Part shown: positions 13,460 through 29,240 of the stretch, in pieces
How the letters are laid out: the number at the start of each line of letters is the position of its first letter
Position numbering within the stretch: the first letter of the stretch is position 1
Origin: Eudorina sp. 2006-703-Eu-15
Taxonomy: Eukaryota > Chlorophyta > Chlorophyceae > Chlamydomonadales > Volvocaceae
Assembly: GCA_003117195.1 (NCBI GenBank)
Contig: BDSI01000106.1
Span: 264,452-328,451, forward strand
Length of the DNA stretch: 64,000 nt
Reading direction: 5' to 3'
The notes under the pieces: model-generated
Told to the model about the DNA's origin: nothing
What the model saw: only the letters and a program-made list of their open reading frames with translations
Databases searched by the model: none
Program-made: the position numbers and the translations under genes

Positions 13460-14949
13460 AAAGACATGCAAGACTTAACGGGGAAGTACGCAATCGCGCC
13501 ACCATTGTCGGCAGGTGAGGCTTGGACACCATGAGGGAAGGGAGGGAGGGAGGAGGGCTGTGGAGTTGCAGGAGACGGTAGGTTCTTTGGCGGTGTGCTC
13601 TAGGGTGCTTTATGCTCTTGGGCGGTGTAGTGCTGTGCTGTTGCTGCCTGATTAGGCACCGCAGTGTGGTGAGGGGCTGGCGGCGGAGTATAAGGTGGGA
13701 GGCGAGGGCACCTGGTCCATGGAGCTGTGTGGAGGCCCTTCCCTCAGTCTTGCTGTTTGATTTGTTGTGCCGTACACTGTATGATGACTTCTGAGAGAGG
13801 TGATGATGTGTCGTACCTTCCTTCTGATGATATGGCAAAGGTAACGTGACAACTCGGGTACGGCGGCAGTGCTCGTGAGCTTAATGCATCTCTCACTGCA
13901 CAATTGTGCCGCCAACACTGTGCAACCACAAGGGACTGACTGACTGACAAGCGTGTACGAGCCTTGGCTACACTGTAAGATCGGTCCGAAACATTGACGA
14001 CACCCAATCCCCGGTGTGCTTTACGCAATCTAGTGCGCTTTACTCTAAGCTTTACTCTACACTTTACACAATCTAGTGCGCTTTACTCTACACTTTACTC
14101 TACGCTTTACGCAATCTATTGCGCTTTAAATATTCACCGTCCATGTAAGACTCAACCATCCGAGGCAAACAGCAATTCGGGTACGGTTGGCAATCACTGC
14201 ACCTCTCATGCCCCTGAGCCCTGCCCCAGGCTACTGCCATGGACACCTGCTGTCACCCATCACAAGGTGTGGCGGTTCCAGTGGGTTGCACCCGGGCTGT
14301 ACCGAGCTTACATTTCTGTCTGGGGACGTCCACTCCACACACTTTCAAGTGGGCAGTGACACGGTAACGCCGTTGGTGCTGTAGCAGTGGTGGCCCATGA
14401 GTCCACCTCTCCTCTGCACTGGGTGTCACTACCACCGCTGCAGTTGCTGGACCCCTTGCACGTAGGCCCCCACCCTCCCTGCCGTCGTGGCACCGCGTAC
14501 TGTAACCCCTCTGACCATCCCTGAGGGTGACGGCCAGTCCCTGCCGGTGACATATGCCGTTCTCAGCATCCCCAAACTCCGTGCAGTGCATCCACACGTC
14601 ACAGCACCACAGCACCGGTGCCCATCCCGACCGTCCCAAGCCTTCGCGTTTCAGCTGCGGACTCCTGCAGTCCATTGTCCGTACTTGTAAAACCACTGAT
14701 TGCACGGGATATGAAATCCCCTCATTGCCCCACGTCCGGTCGCCACCGCTCCCTTCCTTATGTAAGACAGCGAAACCGCAAAAGAGAGTAACCCCCTCCC
14801 CACCCGGGGATTCCGTCCCCAACCGTCAAACCAACCCTCATGGTTCGTGCCCCTGCTCCCCCAGCCCCCCCCCTTCCCAAGCCCCCCCCCTTCCCAAGCC
14901 GCTCCCTCATGTCAATCAAGACAAGGTAACCACCCCCTCGCCCAGATCT
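13460..14949. other. Shared non-coding tract (unit 1)
   Basis: Aligns with 39130-40440 of unit 2. A TTTACTCTAC-type tandem expansion at 14017-14128 is nearly absent from unit 2. I recognise no gene here. Confidence 0.5.
14017..14128. repeat. CTTTACTCTAC short tandem repeat
   Basis: Repeated CTTTACTCTACRC / CTTTACGCAATCTAGTGCG blocks. Unit 2 (39717-39745) has a single block, so this is an expansion in unit 1 or a contraction in unit 2. Confidence 0.75.
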
Positions 14950-15120
14950 GCTGACCAATGGCCCTCGCTACCGCCTGCCTTGCCCTCTCCCCCCTCGCCC
15001 GCCTCGCCTGCCTCCGCCGCCGTCACCACCCCGACCGCCGCCGCCGCTGCGGCTGCCACCCCGGCCCCCTCCCCGCCCTCTTCCCCCGAGCTCGCGGAAC
15101 AACCGTCTTCCGTGAACGCG
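14950..15120 (-). pseudogene. Fragment resembling the 3' end of NOL10
   Basis: The sequence CGCCTGCCTTGCCCTCTCCC, then CGCCCGCCTCGCC, then CACCCCGACCGCCGCC closely follows 48353-48500, inside the terminal NOL10 exon on the minus strand. The unit 2 copy is split by the Gypsy element (40440-40522 and 44496-44580). This suggests the duplicated block carries a detached NOL10 3' fragment. The match is in low-complexity GC-rich DNA, so chance similarity is possible. Confidence 0.4.
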
Positions 15121-15140
15121 AGATACAGCCAATGAAAACT

Positions 15141-15344
15141 ATTTACGTTTGTAGGCGAATTCGCAAGTATTGCTATGTTGACGCTCCGCGACTTGGTTTG
15201 TCTCAATTGTACGGCAAGTCTGTAGCGAAGGTCAAACTATATATTTACGTTTGTAGGCGAATTCGCAAGTATTGCTATGTTGACGCTCCGCGACTGAGTT
15301 TGTCTCAATTGTACGGCAAGTCCGTAGCGAAGGTCAACTTCATG
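15141..15344. repeat. 102-bp tandem duplication
   Basis: Two copies of ACGTTTGTAGGCGAATTCGC and the following sequence in unit 1; unit 2 has one (about 44620-44720). In one + frame it encodes RIRKYCYVDAPRL...LYGKSVAKV. The period of 102 keeps that frame open. The frame then meets TAG and continues as a decayed coding-like stretch, so it may be an old pseudogene. Confidence 0.7.
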
Positions 15345-15649
15345 ACAACTGAGCCGTCTTAGTGCCGAAGTCCGTATTGCAAATGTTCTTCTGTTGATGG
15401 ACTGGAACGCATTCAAAGAGTACGCCGAGCACACGTTGGGCCTGACACTGCTGAGCTTCAACCAATAGGGTCACGCTATTTACGGCAACAGGTCTTCAAG
15501 GAAAGCGGGTACCAATAGTTGCGAAAGCGGAATCGGGCGCATTGCAGACAGCAACTTGGCCTGCAAGACCAGCGAACGCCACTCAGCTGCCGTTAAAGGA
15601 GCGTAAGGAAAACAAGAGCAGCTTATCAGACTTGACGCAGACATGAACG

Positions 15650-15665
15650 TAACATTTTAGCGGGT
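15650..15665. other. Tandem-duplication junction between unit 1 and unit 2
   Basis: Unit 1 matches unit 2 up to ATGAACGTAACATTTT (15642-15657 against 45882-45897) and then switches to sequence upstream of a RAD54 exon. The junction cuts a small gene after its fifth codon (MNVTF then TAG) and places unit 2 RAD54 without its 5' exons. Confidence 0.7.
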
Positions 15666-16032
15666 AGCGGGGCGCTGCGCCGCAAGGGGGTAGGGGAGGC
15701 AGCCGCCCCGGGCTGTAAGGCAGTACCCCGGGGCATGGCGAGGACGGGGAAGGGGCCCCGGGGAGGGGTTTGAGGGTGCTGCGGGTGCGGTTCGAGGTTT
15801 TGCGTGTCGTTTGGGGGCCCCGGCGTTGGGAGGTGGAGGCCAGCAAGCTATTTGGTGAAGGGGCGACGATCCTGGGCGGCGGTGGTGGTGAGGTGCCGTG
15901 CTCCCAGGGGGGAACGAAACACCATCCTCCATCGCCAGACGGGATGGACGGAGTCGGTACCATCAAGCGGCATCCTTTAGTGCTGCCGTACTACAAACAC
16001 CCGTACCTTGCCGTACATTGTCTTCCGTACAG

Positions 16033-16317
16033 GCAAGGCCGCAGCCAACGTGATGACGGCGGAGGACCTCCACGAGCTCTTCACCCTCAACACGGACTCC
16101 TGGTCCGATACGTACGACTACATGTGCGGGGGCCCCGGTACGGCAGCTGCGGCGGAGGGTCCCATCAATGTACGACATTGATGACGACGATGGCGATGAC
16201 GACGTGGTGTTGGCAGCGGGCAAGTCGACTCGGTGGGGTCGTGCCGCAGCCCCTGGTGGCGACGCTGCCGGCGACGGGCCGGTCCCCCGGCGGCTGGCGC
16301 CCGTGCACAAGAAGCAG
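16033..16317 (+). pseudogene. RAD54: RAD54 penultimate exon, unit 2 copy (5'-truncated, frameshifted)
   Basis: After a CCGTACAG acceptor the frame reads GKAAANVMTAEDLHELFTLN, then TDSWSDTYDYMCGG. This matches the RAD54 segment after the helicase core (typically ...L-ELFTL...SDTHD...). At about 16165-16170 homology changes frame by one base (MYDIDDDDGDDDVVLAAGK...), then reaches a donor after 16317 in the correct phase for the last exon. No further RAD54 exons lie between here and the duplication junction at 15657, so this copy lacks its motor domain. The frameshift may be real or a sequencing error. Confidence 0.7.
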
Positions 16318-16504
16318 GTGGGCGAGAGGTGCTGCGTGGTGCCTGGAAGGCAGGGCAGGGGTGCGTCCAGGATTGAATGTGTGTGTGTGTTGGGTGAGGT
16401 GGTGAGGTGGTGAGGGTTCGGCCGTGATACCAAGCATCACACCCAGTCATCATCATTAATGGTACATTATCGTCACCGTCTTTGCCCCCTCCTGCGATTC
16501 CGCA

Positions 16505-18528
16505 ACCCCTCTCAATGCCCCCTCTCAATGCCCCCTCCCAGGGCCCCCTCCCATGCCCCCTCTCAATGCCCCTCCCAATGCCCCTCTCAATGCCCCCTCC
16601 AATGCCCCTCTCATGCCCCTCCCAATGCCCCTCTCAATGCCCCTCCCAATGCCCCTCTCAATGCCCCCTCCAATGCCCCTCTCAATGCCCCTCTCAATGC
16701 CCCTCCCAATGCCCCCTCCCAATGCCCCTCTCAATGCCCCTCCCAATGCCCCTCTCAATGCCCCTCCCAATGCCCCTCTCAATGCCCCTCCCAATGCCCC
16801 CTCTCAATGCCCCTCCCAATGCCCCCTCTCAATGCCCCCTCCCAATGCCCCTCTCAATGCCCCTCCCAATGCCCCCTCTCAATGCCCCTCCCAATGCCCC
16901 TCTCAATGCCCCTCCAATGCCCCTCTCAATGCCCCTCCCAATGCCCCTCTCAATGCCCCTCCCAATGCCCCTCTCAATGCCCCTCCCAATGCCCCTCTCA
17001 ATGCCCCTCCCAATGCCCCCTCTCAATGCCCCTCCCAATGCCCCTCTCAATGCCCCTCCCAATGCCCCTCTCAATGCCCCTCCCAATGCCCCTCTCAATG
17101 CCCCCTCCCAATGCCCCTCTCAATGCCCCTCCCAATGCCCCTCTCAATGCCCCCTCCCAATGCCCCTCTCAATGCCCCCTCCCAATGCCCCTCTCAATGC
17201 CCCCTCCCAATGCCCCTCTCAATGCCCCTCCCAATGCCCCTCAATGCCCCCTCCCAATGCCCCCTCCAATGCCCCTCCCAATGCCCCCCCCCCCCTCCCA
17301 ATGCCCCCTCCAATGCCCCTCTCAATGCCCCCTCCCAATGCCCCTCTCAATGCCCCCTCCCAATGCCCCTCCCAATGCCCCTCTCAATGCCCCTCCCAAT
17401 GCCCCTCTCAATGCCCCCTCTCAATGCCCCCTCCCAATGCCCCTCTCAATGCCCCTCCCAATGCCCCTCTCAATGCCCCTCCAATGCCCCTCCCAATGCC
17501 CCCTCTCAATGCCCCTCCAATGCCCCTCTCAATGCCCCCTCCCAATGCCCCCTCCCAATGCCCCTCCCAATGCCCCCTCTCAATGCCCCTCCCAATGCCC
17601 CCTCTCAATGCCCCCTCCCAATGCCCCCTCTCAATGCCCCTCCCAATGCCCCTCTCAATGCCCCCTCCCAATGCCCCTCTCAATGCCCCTCCCAATGCCC
17701 CCTCTCAATGCCCCTCCCAATGCCCCTCTCAATGCCCCTCCCAATGCCCCCTCTCAATGCCCCCTCCCAATGCCCCTCTCAATGCCCCCTCCCAATGCCC
17801 CTCTCAATGCCCCCTCCCAATGCCCCTCCAATGCCCCCTCCCAATGCCCCCTCCAATGCCCCCTCCCAATGCCCCTCCCAATGCCCCCCCAATCTCAATG
17901 CCCCTCCAATGCCCCCTCTCAATGCCCCCTCCCAATGCCCCCTCCCAATGCCCCCTCCAATGCCCCTCTCAATGCCCCTCCCAATGCCCCCTCCAATCCC
18001 CCCCAATACCCCCTCCAATGGCCCCTCCAATGCCCCCTCCCCTCCCCCCCTCAATGCCCCTCCCAAATCGCCCCTCCAATTGCCCCCTCCAAATGCCCCT
18101 CCCAATGCCCCCTCTCAATGCCCCCCCAATGCCCCTCCAATGCCAATGCCCTCCCAATGCCCCTCCCAATGCCCCCCTCAATGCCCCCTCCATGCCCTCC
18201 CAATGCCCCTCCAATGCCCCTCCAATGCCCCCCCTCAATCCCCTCCCAATTGCCCCCCTCTCAATGCCCCCCAATGCCCTCCAATGCCCCCTCCCAATGC
18301 CCCCTTCAATGCCCCCTCCAATGCCCCTCCAATGCCTCCCATGCCCCCTCCAATGCCCCCTCCAATGCCCCTCCCTGCCCCCTGCCCAATGCCCCTCCAT
18401 CCCCTCCCAATGCCCCTCTCAATGCCCCTCCCAATGCCCCCTCCCAATGCCCCTCCCATGCCCCTCCCAATGCCCCCTCCAATGCCCCCCTCTCCAATGC
18501 CCCTCCCAATGCCCCCTCCCAATGCCCC
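16505..18528. repeat. Intronic RAD54 minisatellite, expanded copy
   Basis: More than 2 kb of CCCCTCYCAATG units, with C-run slippage and degeneration towards the right (CAATCCCC, GGCCCCTCC variants), running into the N gap. It lies in the same intron as the array at 1-297. All three + frames stay open because neither the 12-mer nor its 13-mer variant contains a stop. The complementary strand is G-rich. Confidence 0.95.
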
Positions 18529-19442
18529 NNNNNNNNNNNNNNNNNNNNNNNNNNNNNNNNNNNNNNNNNNNNNNNNNNNNNNNNNNNNNNNNNNNNNNNN
18601 NNNNNNNNNNNNNNNNNNNNNNNNNNNNNNNNNNNNNNNNNNNNNNNNNNNNNNNNNNNNNNNNNNNNNNNNNNNNNNNNNNNNNNNNNNNNNNNNNNNN
18701 NNNNNNNNNNNNNNNNNNNNNNNNNNNNNNNNNNNNNNNNNNNNNNNNNNNNNNNNNNNNNNNNNNNNNNNNNNNNNNNNNNNNNNNNNNNNNNNNNNNN
18801 NNNNNNNNNNNNNNNNNNNNNNNNNNNNNNNNNNNNNNNNNNNNNNNNNNNNNNNNNNNNNNNNNNNNNNNNNNNNNNNNNNNNNNNNNNNNNNNNNNNN
18901 NNNNNNNNNNNNNNNNNNNNNNNNNNNNNNNNNNNNNNNNNNNNNNNNNNNNNNNNNNNNNNNNNNNNNNNNNNNNNNNNNNNNNNNNNNNNNNNNNNNN
19001 NNNNNNNNNNNNNNNNNNNNNNNNNNNNNNNNNNNNNNNNNNNNNNNNNNNNNNNNNNNNNNNNNNNNNNNNNNNNNNNNNNNNNNNNNNNNNNNNNNNN
19101 NNNNNNNNNNNNNNNNNNNNNNNNNNNNNNNNNNNNNNNNNNNNNNNNNNNNNNNNNNNNNNNNNNNNNNNNNNNNNNNNNNNNNNNNNNNNNNNNNNNN
19201 NNNNNNNNNNNNNNNNNNNNNNNNNNNNNNNNNNNNNNNNNNNNNNNNNNNNNNNNNNNNNNNNNNNNNNNNNNNNNNNNNNNNNNNNNNNNNNNNNNNN
19301 NNNNNNNNNNNNNNNNNNNNNNNNNNNNNNNNNNNNNNNNNNNNNNNNNNNNNNNNNNNNNNNNNNNNNNNNNNNNNNNNNNNNNNNNNNNNNNNNNNNN
19401 NNNNNNNNNNNNNNNNNNNNNNNNNNNNNNNNNNNNNNNNNN
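18529..19442. other. Assembly gap (N)
   Basis: 914 N bases. It hides the end of the minisatellite and the first ~340 bases of the unit 2 RAD54 last exon, including the EEDL-WGHH block. Confidence 0.99.
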
Positions 19443-20681
19443 ACGCAGACGCGGAGAGCCGCACCCGTATCTGCAACGACGACACCGACGCCGACGGCGA
19501 CGGCAACACCCGGTAGTCGTGGAGCTGCGCAGCAGTCTGCGTCTTCAGGTACGGCGGCGGCGGCGGCGGTGGCAACGGCCAGGGCGGTGGCAGCCGCCGC
19601 CACGCCCCTGACGGCGGTGACGCTGCGGGTTCCATCCACCAGCCCGCCGGGTACCGCCGCCGCCGGATCTGGCCGGGCCGCCTACTCTCCTCCGTCAACC
19701 GTAGCCGCAACGATGACGGCAACGACAACAGCAGCCGCGCGCGCGACTAACCACGCGGGGCCGCGCGCCGGCGCGCCGCCGCAGGCGCCGGGGCAGCTGC
19801 CGCCGCCGCATCACGCCGCAGTAGCACCCGCGGCTGCGGGCGGGAGCCGCACCCACGTCTCCCCTCCAGAGACCTCCGATGCCGTACGGACAGCATCGAG
19901 ACAAGGCGCAGCGGAGGCAGCGGCGCCGCCGCCGCCGCCGGGCTCAACAAAGCCGCCGCCGGCGCCCGCGGCGGTGCCGCCGCCTCCGAAACCATCGGCA
20001 CCAGGGACCCATAGGTCGGCCGCCACCGTTGCAGCCAGCCGGAGTACAGGTAGTGCCGGAAGCGGCAATAGCAGCGGCGGCAGTAGCAGGCAGCCCAGCA
20101 GCGTCACGGGCGCCGTGGTTTGAGGGGTCGGTGCGCTTGGTTCCGGAGCCGGCGGCAGGAGCACGGCTGCAGGAGCGGGGCCAGCAGCAGCAGCGGCCGG
20201 AGCGGCAGGCGGGAAGCCGGCAGCGCCGCCTGCATCCGCGTCAGCTGCTGTGGTGACGGGTCCGCCGAAGCCGGCGGGTCCGCCTCCTCCACAGCAACCG
20301 TTGCGGAGCTCGGCGGCGCCAAATGCCCCTCAGCAGCCCAGAGCTGCGGCGGCAACGGCGCCACCGCAGCCGAAGCCCACGGGCGCTGGGATGGCGGCGG
20401 CAGCGGCACCGCCGCATCAGCGGCAGGCCAGCTCAACGGGCCCCCGTCCTCCCGGAGCAGCAGCAATGGCCGGTCCTCCCGGGTCCGCACCGGGTTCAGC
20501 CCTTGCAGTAGCGGCGGCAGCAGCTCCAAAACCCGGGGCGGCGGCGGTGACGGGATCTGTCCGGCCCCGGACAGCCATGGAGGGGGCGGGTGGGGCCCCG
20601 CTGGTTTCGGAGGCGCCCAAACCCAAGCGCCAGCGGGCGCCGGGCTGGTACATCGACTCCGACGACGAAGACTTTCGCTGA
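19443..20681 (+). pseudogene. RAD54: RAD54 last exon, unit 2 copy, with premature stop
   Basis: Near-identical to 640-1878. A single change (GTT TCA to GTT TGA) makes a stop at 20121-20123 in the low-complexity tail. The frame otherwise continues unbroken to the same C-terminus DSDDEDFR at 20681. With the missing 5' exons and the frameshift in the preceding exon, this copy cannot make RAD54. Confidence 0.8.
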
Positions 20682-25148
<4,467 letters not shown>

Positions 25149-25910
25149 GGGCTATTGGGGGGGCTAGCCGGCGTGTCGCGTCCTCTATCTGGGCAGTGGA
25201 CCGGGGGAACCCGGGGAACCCATACCCGGACCCAGACCCCGGGGGACCTGGTTCCGATCTGGATCCGATCTGGATCCTGGCGCGGCGCGCAGGGTGGCCC
25301 TCACCCTGGTGGGTGGCAGCAGGAGGAGGCGCAGGGCGGGTGGATGTATGGGATCCGAGTTAGACGCTGCACCGGACACGACCGCTCCCCTCATGAGTTC
25401 CAGGAACCCTTCCGGCTTCAGGCGCAGTCCGTTGCAGACGTGGCTCGCAATCCGCAGGACGTCCGGGTCCGAGGCTGGCAGTGCAACAAGTCCGGAAGTT
25501 GACTTGAAGAGTGCGCTGCGTAGGGGAGCACGCTGGCAGCGTGCGTCGTCTTCCTCGCAAGGAAGCGGCTTGGTGGGGAGGAGGGAATAGCCGCCCAGGC
25601 AGGCCCAGGACGTATTTGACGTCTTATGTGATGACTTGGCAAATGCTCCTGTCGACAGGGACTCAAGACTACGGAACGTGAGGCGTCTGTCTCTATGATG
25701 AGCAAGTATAGACAGCTTCGCGGTCGCTGGCAATGCCGCTTTGTTTTTCGACAGCCTGGCCAACAAGGGCGCTTTACAGCCCGAGTGCAACCAGTCCGCA
25801 TAGCAACGTCGCATAGCAGTCTGGGCTCGGAGTCTTGGGGCATAGGAGGCGCGTCACCGGCAGGTACGGTACGTTATACTTCCGAACAAATTGATAGCGG
25901 CGGAAGAGGA
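25149..25910. other. Downstream flank of RIO2, unit 2
   Basis: Near-identical to 6312-7074. No gene recognised. It ends at the left target duplication of the 8.6-kb element. Confidence 0.5.
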
Positions 25911-25932
25911 TCTAAAGCGAGGCAGCGACTGG

Positions 25933-25991
25933 ACCGGACAACCGTGCTCCGAGCATGCTCGCTAATTACCGGACTAGCCGGCAGCGAGCAT
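25933..25991 (+). repeat. Left 59-bp terminal inverted repeat
   Basis: Exact reverse complement of 34474-34532. It contains the internal palindrome CGAGCATGCTCG, a possible binding site for a transposase or host factor. Confidence 0.95.
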
Positions 25992-26455
25992 CACACCGCA
26001 ATTCGCCATGATAATAGCTTACAAGTATATAATTAATTCCGCCCTATTAATATATGATGCGAGCATGGTAGTTACCCTGCTTTCCGAGGTAGCACCTAAG
26101 TCCTGTTCCGCACTACGCGGCGAATCTCCCATCAAAATGGTTGTAAAGATACAAATCTGATAATGATTTTCTTTGATGAGGAGAGCATGTTCGTTTGCCG
26201 AAGGATTTGGAGAACTGCCTGCCGAGCAGAGGCCTTTTTTGCCCACCGTAAAAACAGCCACGCGCTAAAACTCAGGTCATTGTAGTCCTCCATATGTAAT
26301 AGCTAGAATGAAATGAGCGTGAAAGCACATGGACTTACCGTCGGAATAAGACTGGCGCGCTATTCGCTGCTCGCTATGCTCGCTGTCCATGGAACCTGAG
26401 CTCTCGAGCCCGCGGCAGACCGAACCGCTTAAGCATTCATAAATTAATATATCAC

Positions 26456-27615
26456 GCGTTCTGTCCGGCGAGCTTGCGCCATTACCACGGATTTGCGGTC
26501 AGTTGCGGCGTCGGTGCTCGCTGTCCATTGAACCGGAGCTCTTGAGCCCGTGGCAAAGGGGTCAACGCTGAGCCGCAGCAGTATCTTCAAATCCATACTT
26601 CTAATAGTTTTGTCCGGCGAGCTTGCGCCCCAGCCGGGGATTTGCGGTCAGTTGCGGCGTCGGTGCTCGCTGTCCATGGAACCGGAGCTCTTGAGCCCGT
26701 GGCAAAGGGGTCAACGCTGAGCCGCAGCAGTATCTTCAAATCCATACTTCTAATAGTTTTGTCCGGCGAGCTTGCGCCCCAGCCGGGGACTTGCGGCCAG
26801 TTGCGGCGTCGGTGCTCGCTGTCCATGGAACCGGAGCTCTTGAGCCCGTGGCAAAGGGGTCAACGCTGAGCCGCAGCAGTATCTTCAAATCCATACTTCT
26901 AATAGTTTTGTCCGGCGAGCTTGCGCCCCAGCCGGGGACTTGCGGCCAGTTGCGGCGTCGGTGCTCGCTGTCCATGGAACCGGAGCTCTTGAGCCCGTGG
27001 CAAAGGGGTCAACGCTGAGCCGCAGCAGTATCTTCAAATCCATACTTCTAATAGTTTTGTCCGGCGAGCTTGCGCCCCAGCCGGGGACTTGCGGCCAGTT
27101 GCGGCGTCGGTGCTCGCTGTCCATGGAACCAGAGCTCTTGAGCCCGCGGCAATTGAGTCAACGCTGAGCCGCAGCAATAGCTTCAAATCCATCCTTCTAA
27201 TAGTTTTGTCCGGCGAGCTTGCGCCCCAGCCGGGGATTTGGGGTCAGTTGCGGCGTTGGTGCTCGCTGTGCATCGAACCGGAGCTCTTGCGCCCGCGGCA
27301 ATTGAGTCAACGCTGAGCCGCAGCAATAGCTTCAAATCCATCCTTCTAATAGTTTTGTCCGGCGAGCTTGCGCCCCAGCCGGGGACTTGCGGCCAGTTGC
27401 GGCGTTGGTGCTCGCTGTGCATCGAACCGGAGCTCTTGCGCCTGCGGCGGAGTGATCAAAGCTGAACCGCAGCAGTCACCACAAATCCATCCTTTTAATA
27501 ATTTTGTCGGGCGAGCTTGCCCCCCTGCCAGGGACTTGTGGTCAGGTGGGGCTAGCTGTGCATCGAACCGGACCTCTTGCGCCCGCGGCGGAGAGGTCAA
27601 AGCTGAAGCATTCCC
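26456..27615. repeat. 149-bp satellite array A
   Basis: About eight units; GTCCGGCGAGCTTGCGC recurs at 26463, 26612, 26761 and every 149 bases to 27506. The middle units are near-identical and the outer ones diverged, which is typical of unequal exchange or gene conversion. Confidence 0.95.
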
Positions 27616-27908
27616 ATACATTACTGTCAATCATTAAAAAATCTCATCTGCTTAGGTAGCTCCACATTGGCAAGCCACATGAAGTTATGTTGTCTTTGGA
27701 TCCTGAAGTACGGAACAACGGCTTGAGGGGTTACAAGTATTATCAAGCATCATGCCAATAATAAGTACACTATTGCTGATTGATCGCGAAATCTTATTGG
27801 TTGCTGAAAAGTCAGCGACCATATCCTTTCAGAGTGTGAATATTTTCAGGGGGAACTAAGACCGACCATTATCGGGCAAGTAATGAATTGGTAGTTCTGG
27901 CTGATTTC

Positions 27909-29000
27909 ATGTTTGCTCTTACTGTAATGGTAGTTGTGGGAGCTATCGTGCTTGCTTCCCTTGAGGATGCACTCGCCAGCGGTGAAGCAAACCAAACTGG
28001 AGCATACAATGTGGGTGTTTTGGAAGAGAAGGACCCGGTTTGCAGAAGAAGGTGCGACACTAATTAACGCGTCTCCCGAGGAGCTGTCGATCCTCCACGT
28101 TGTAGGCGGCTGGAGAGTTCTCAGACCGCGTCGCTGAGCTCGGCAAGTTTCGGAAGCGCTTGGACAATGTCTCTTCCTCCTCGCCCTCGCGTCGGAAGAC
28201 GCTCGAAACGCCAGCGCTTAGTTCGGACGCTTGGGGTGTACGAGAATGCCGTTAGGAGCTCCTTTACCGAGTTCATGATTAAGTTGCTCACAGGCCAGCG
28301 GCGCAGCGTTCTGAGCTTGGCACGTTGGCGGCGGAGCGGGTTGCGGCGGCAACGGCACAGGTGGCAGCGGCCATTTTGACAGCAGGTAAACGACTGGGCG
28401 AGGGGCGGGCTTTATGGGTACCACGTACACTGCCTTTGATAGGGGACATGCAACATGCTACGCGGCGCGTTAGGATCTGGATAAGGAAATCGTAGCTGGG
28501 CAACGCTTGCTGGCATCACCCTGTTTACCGCCTTGTTAAGCCTTTGAGGGGGATGCCGCACACTAGGCTTCACACTGGGACAATCGATAGATGGCCGCGG
28601 GACGGGGCCTGTGGATGCCTTGCGGGTTCATATTTGGCGGTGATGAATCGCGCGGGGCTTCATGATTCAAGGGGCAAGGGGATAGCCATGTGGCTGGGAT
28701 TTGGGGGCGGCGTGCTGGTTGACTTGGTATGATTACACAAGGGATGCAAGGTGCTGTCCTTCAGCCTTAACGACTGCCTGTCCCTTTTTGCCATTCACAG
28801 GGCACAGCGGCGCAGCGTTCTGAACTTGACAAATTGGCGATGGAGGGGGCAGCTGCAGCAACGGTACAGGTAGCAATGGTCATACTGACAGCAGGTAAAC
28901 GACTGGGTGCGGGGCGGGCTTGTGGATACCAGGCATATTGCCTTCGACTGGGAACATGCAACATGCTACGCGGTACTAAAGGGTTTGATAACGGAATGCA
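27909..29000 (+). other. Exon-like blocks inside the element (possible cargo gene)
   Basis: An ATG at about 27908 opens MFALTVMVVVGAIVLASLED, then GEANQTGAYNVGVLEEKDPV, a signal-anchor-like start, before a GGTGCG donor-like site near 28050. RVAELGKFRKRLDNVSSSSP follows a TTCTCAG acceptor near 28125. Two paralogous blocks, 28292-28384 and 28803-28893, each follow a CACAG acceptor and precede a GTAAAC donor. They read AAQRSELGTLAAERVAAATA and AAQRSELDKLAMEGAAAATV. The second block plus ~350 bases of downstream sequence is a direct duplication of the first. No family is recognised, and the gene model is incomplete. Confidence 0.3.
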
Positions 29001-29155
29001 GCTGCGCAACGCTTGCTGGCATTACCCTGTTTACCGCCTTGTTTAGCTTTTGACGGGGATGTTGTGCAGTAGGCTTCACGCTTGGGCAATCGACAGAAGG
29101 CCACGGGGCGGGGCCTGTGGATGCCTTGCGAATCTATGTTCGGCGGCGATGAGTC
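28288..29155. repeat. ~510-bp direct duplication within the element
   Basis: 28288-28640 and 28795-29155 align, sharing GGCGCAGCGTTCTGA, ACAGCAGGTAAACGACTGGG, ACATGCAACATGCTACGCGG and CACCCTGTTTACCGCCTTGT-like segments at about 80-85 percent identity by eye. Confidence 0.75.
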
Positions 29156-29240
29156 ACGGCAGGCTTGCTGACCTAATCGTCAGGCTCGCAGCTGTTGCAT
29201 CGAATTTATGCGCGAGATCCAATTACGGATTCCACGTGCT

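Noticed and set aside
16459..20123. Very long forward reading frames (about 1000-1200 codons) rich in Met-Pro-Leu-Ser
   Set aside because: They arise because the intronic minisatellite has no stops and the N gap is translated through. The array lies between RAD54 exons and is not a protein gene.
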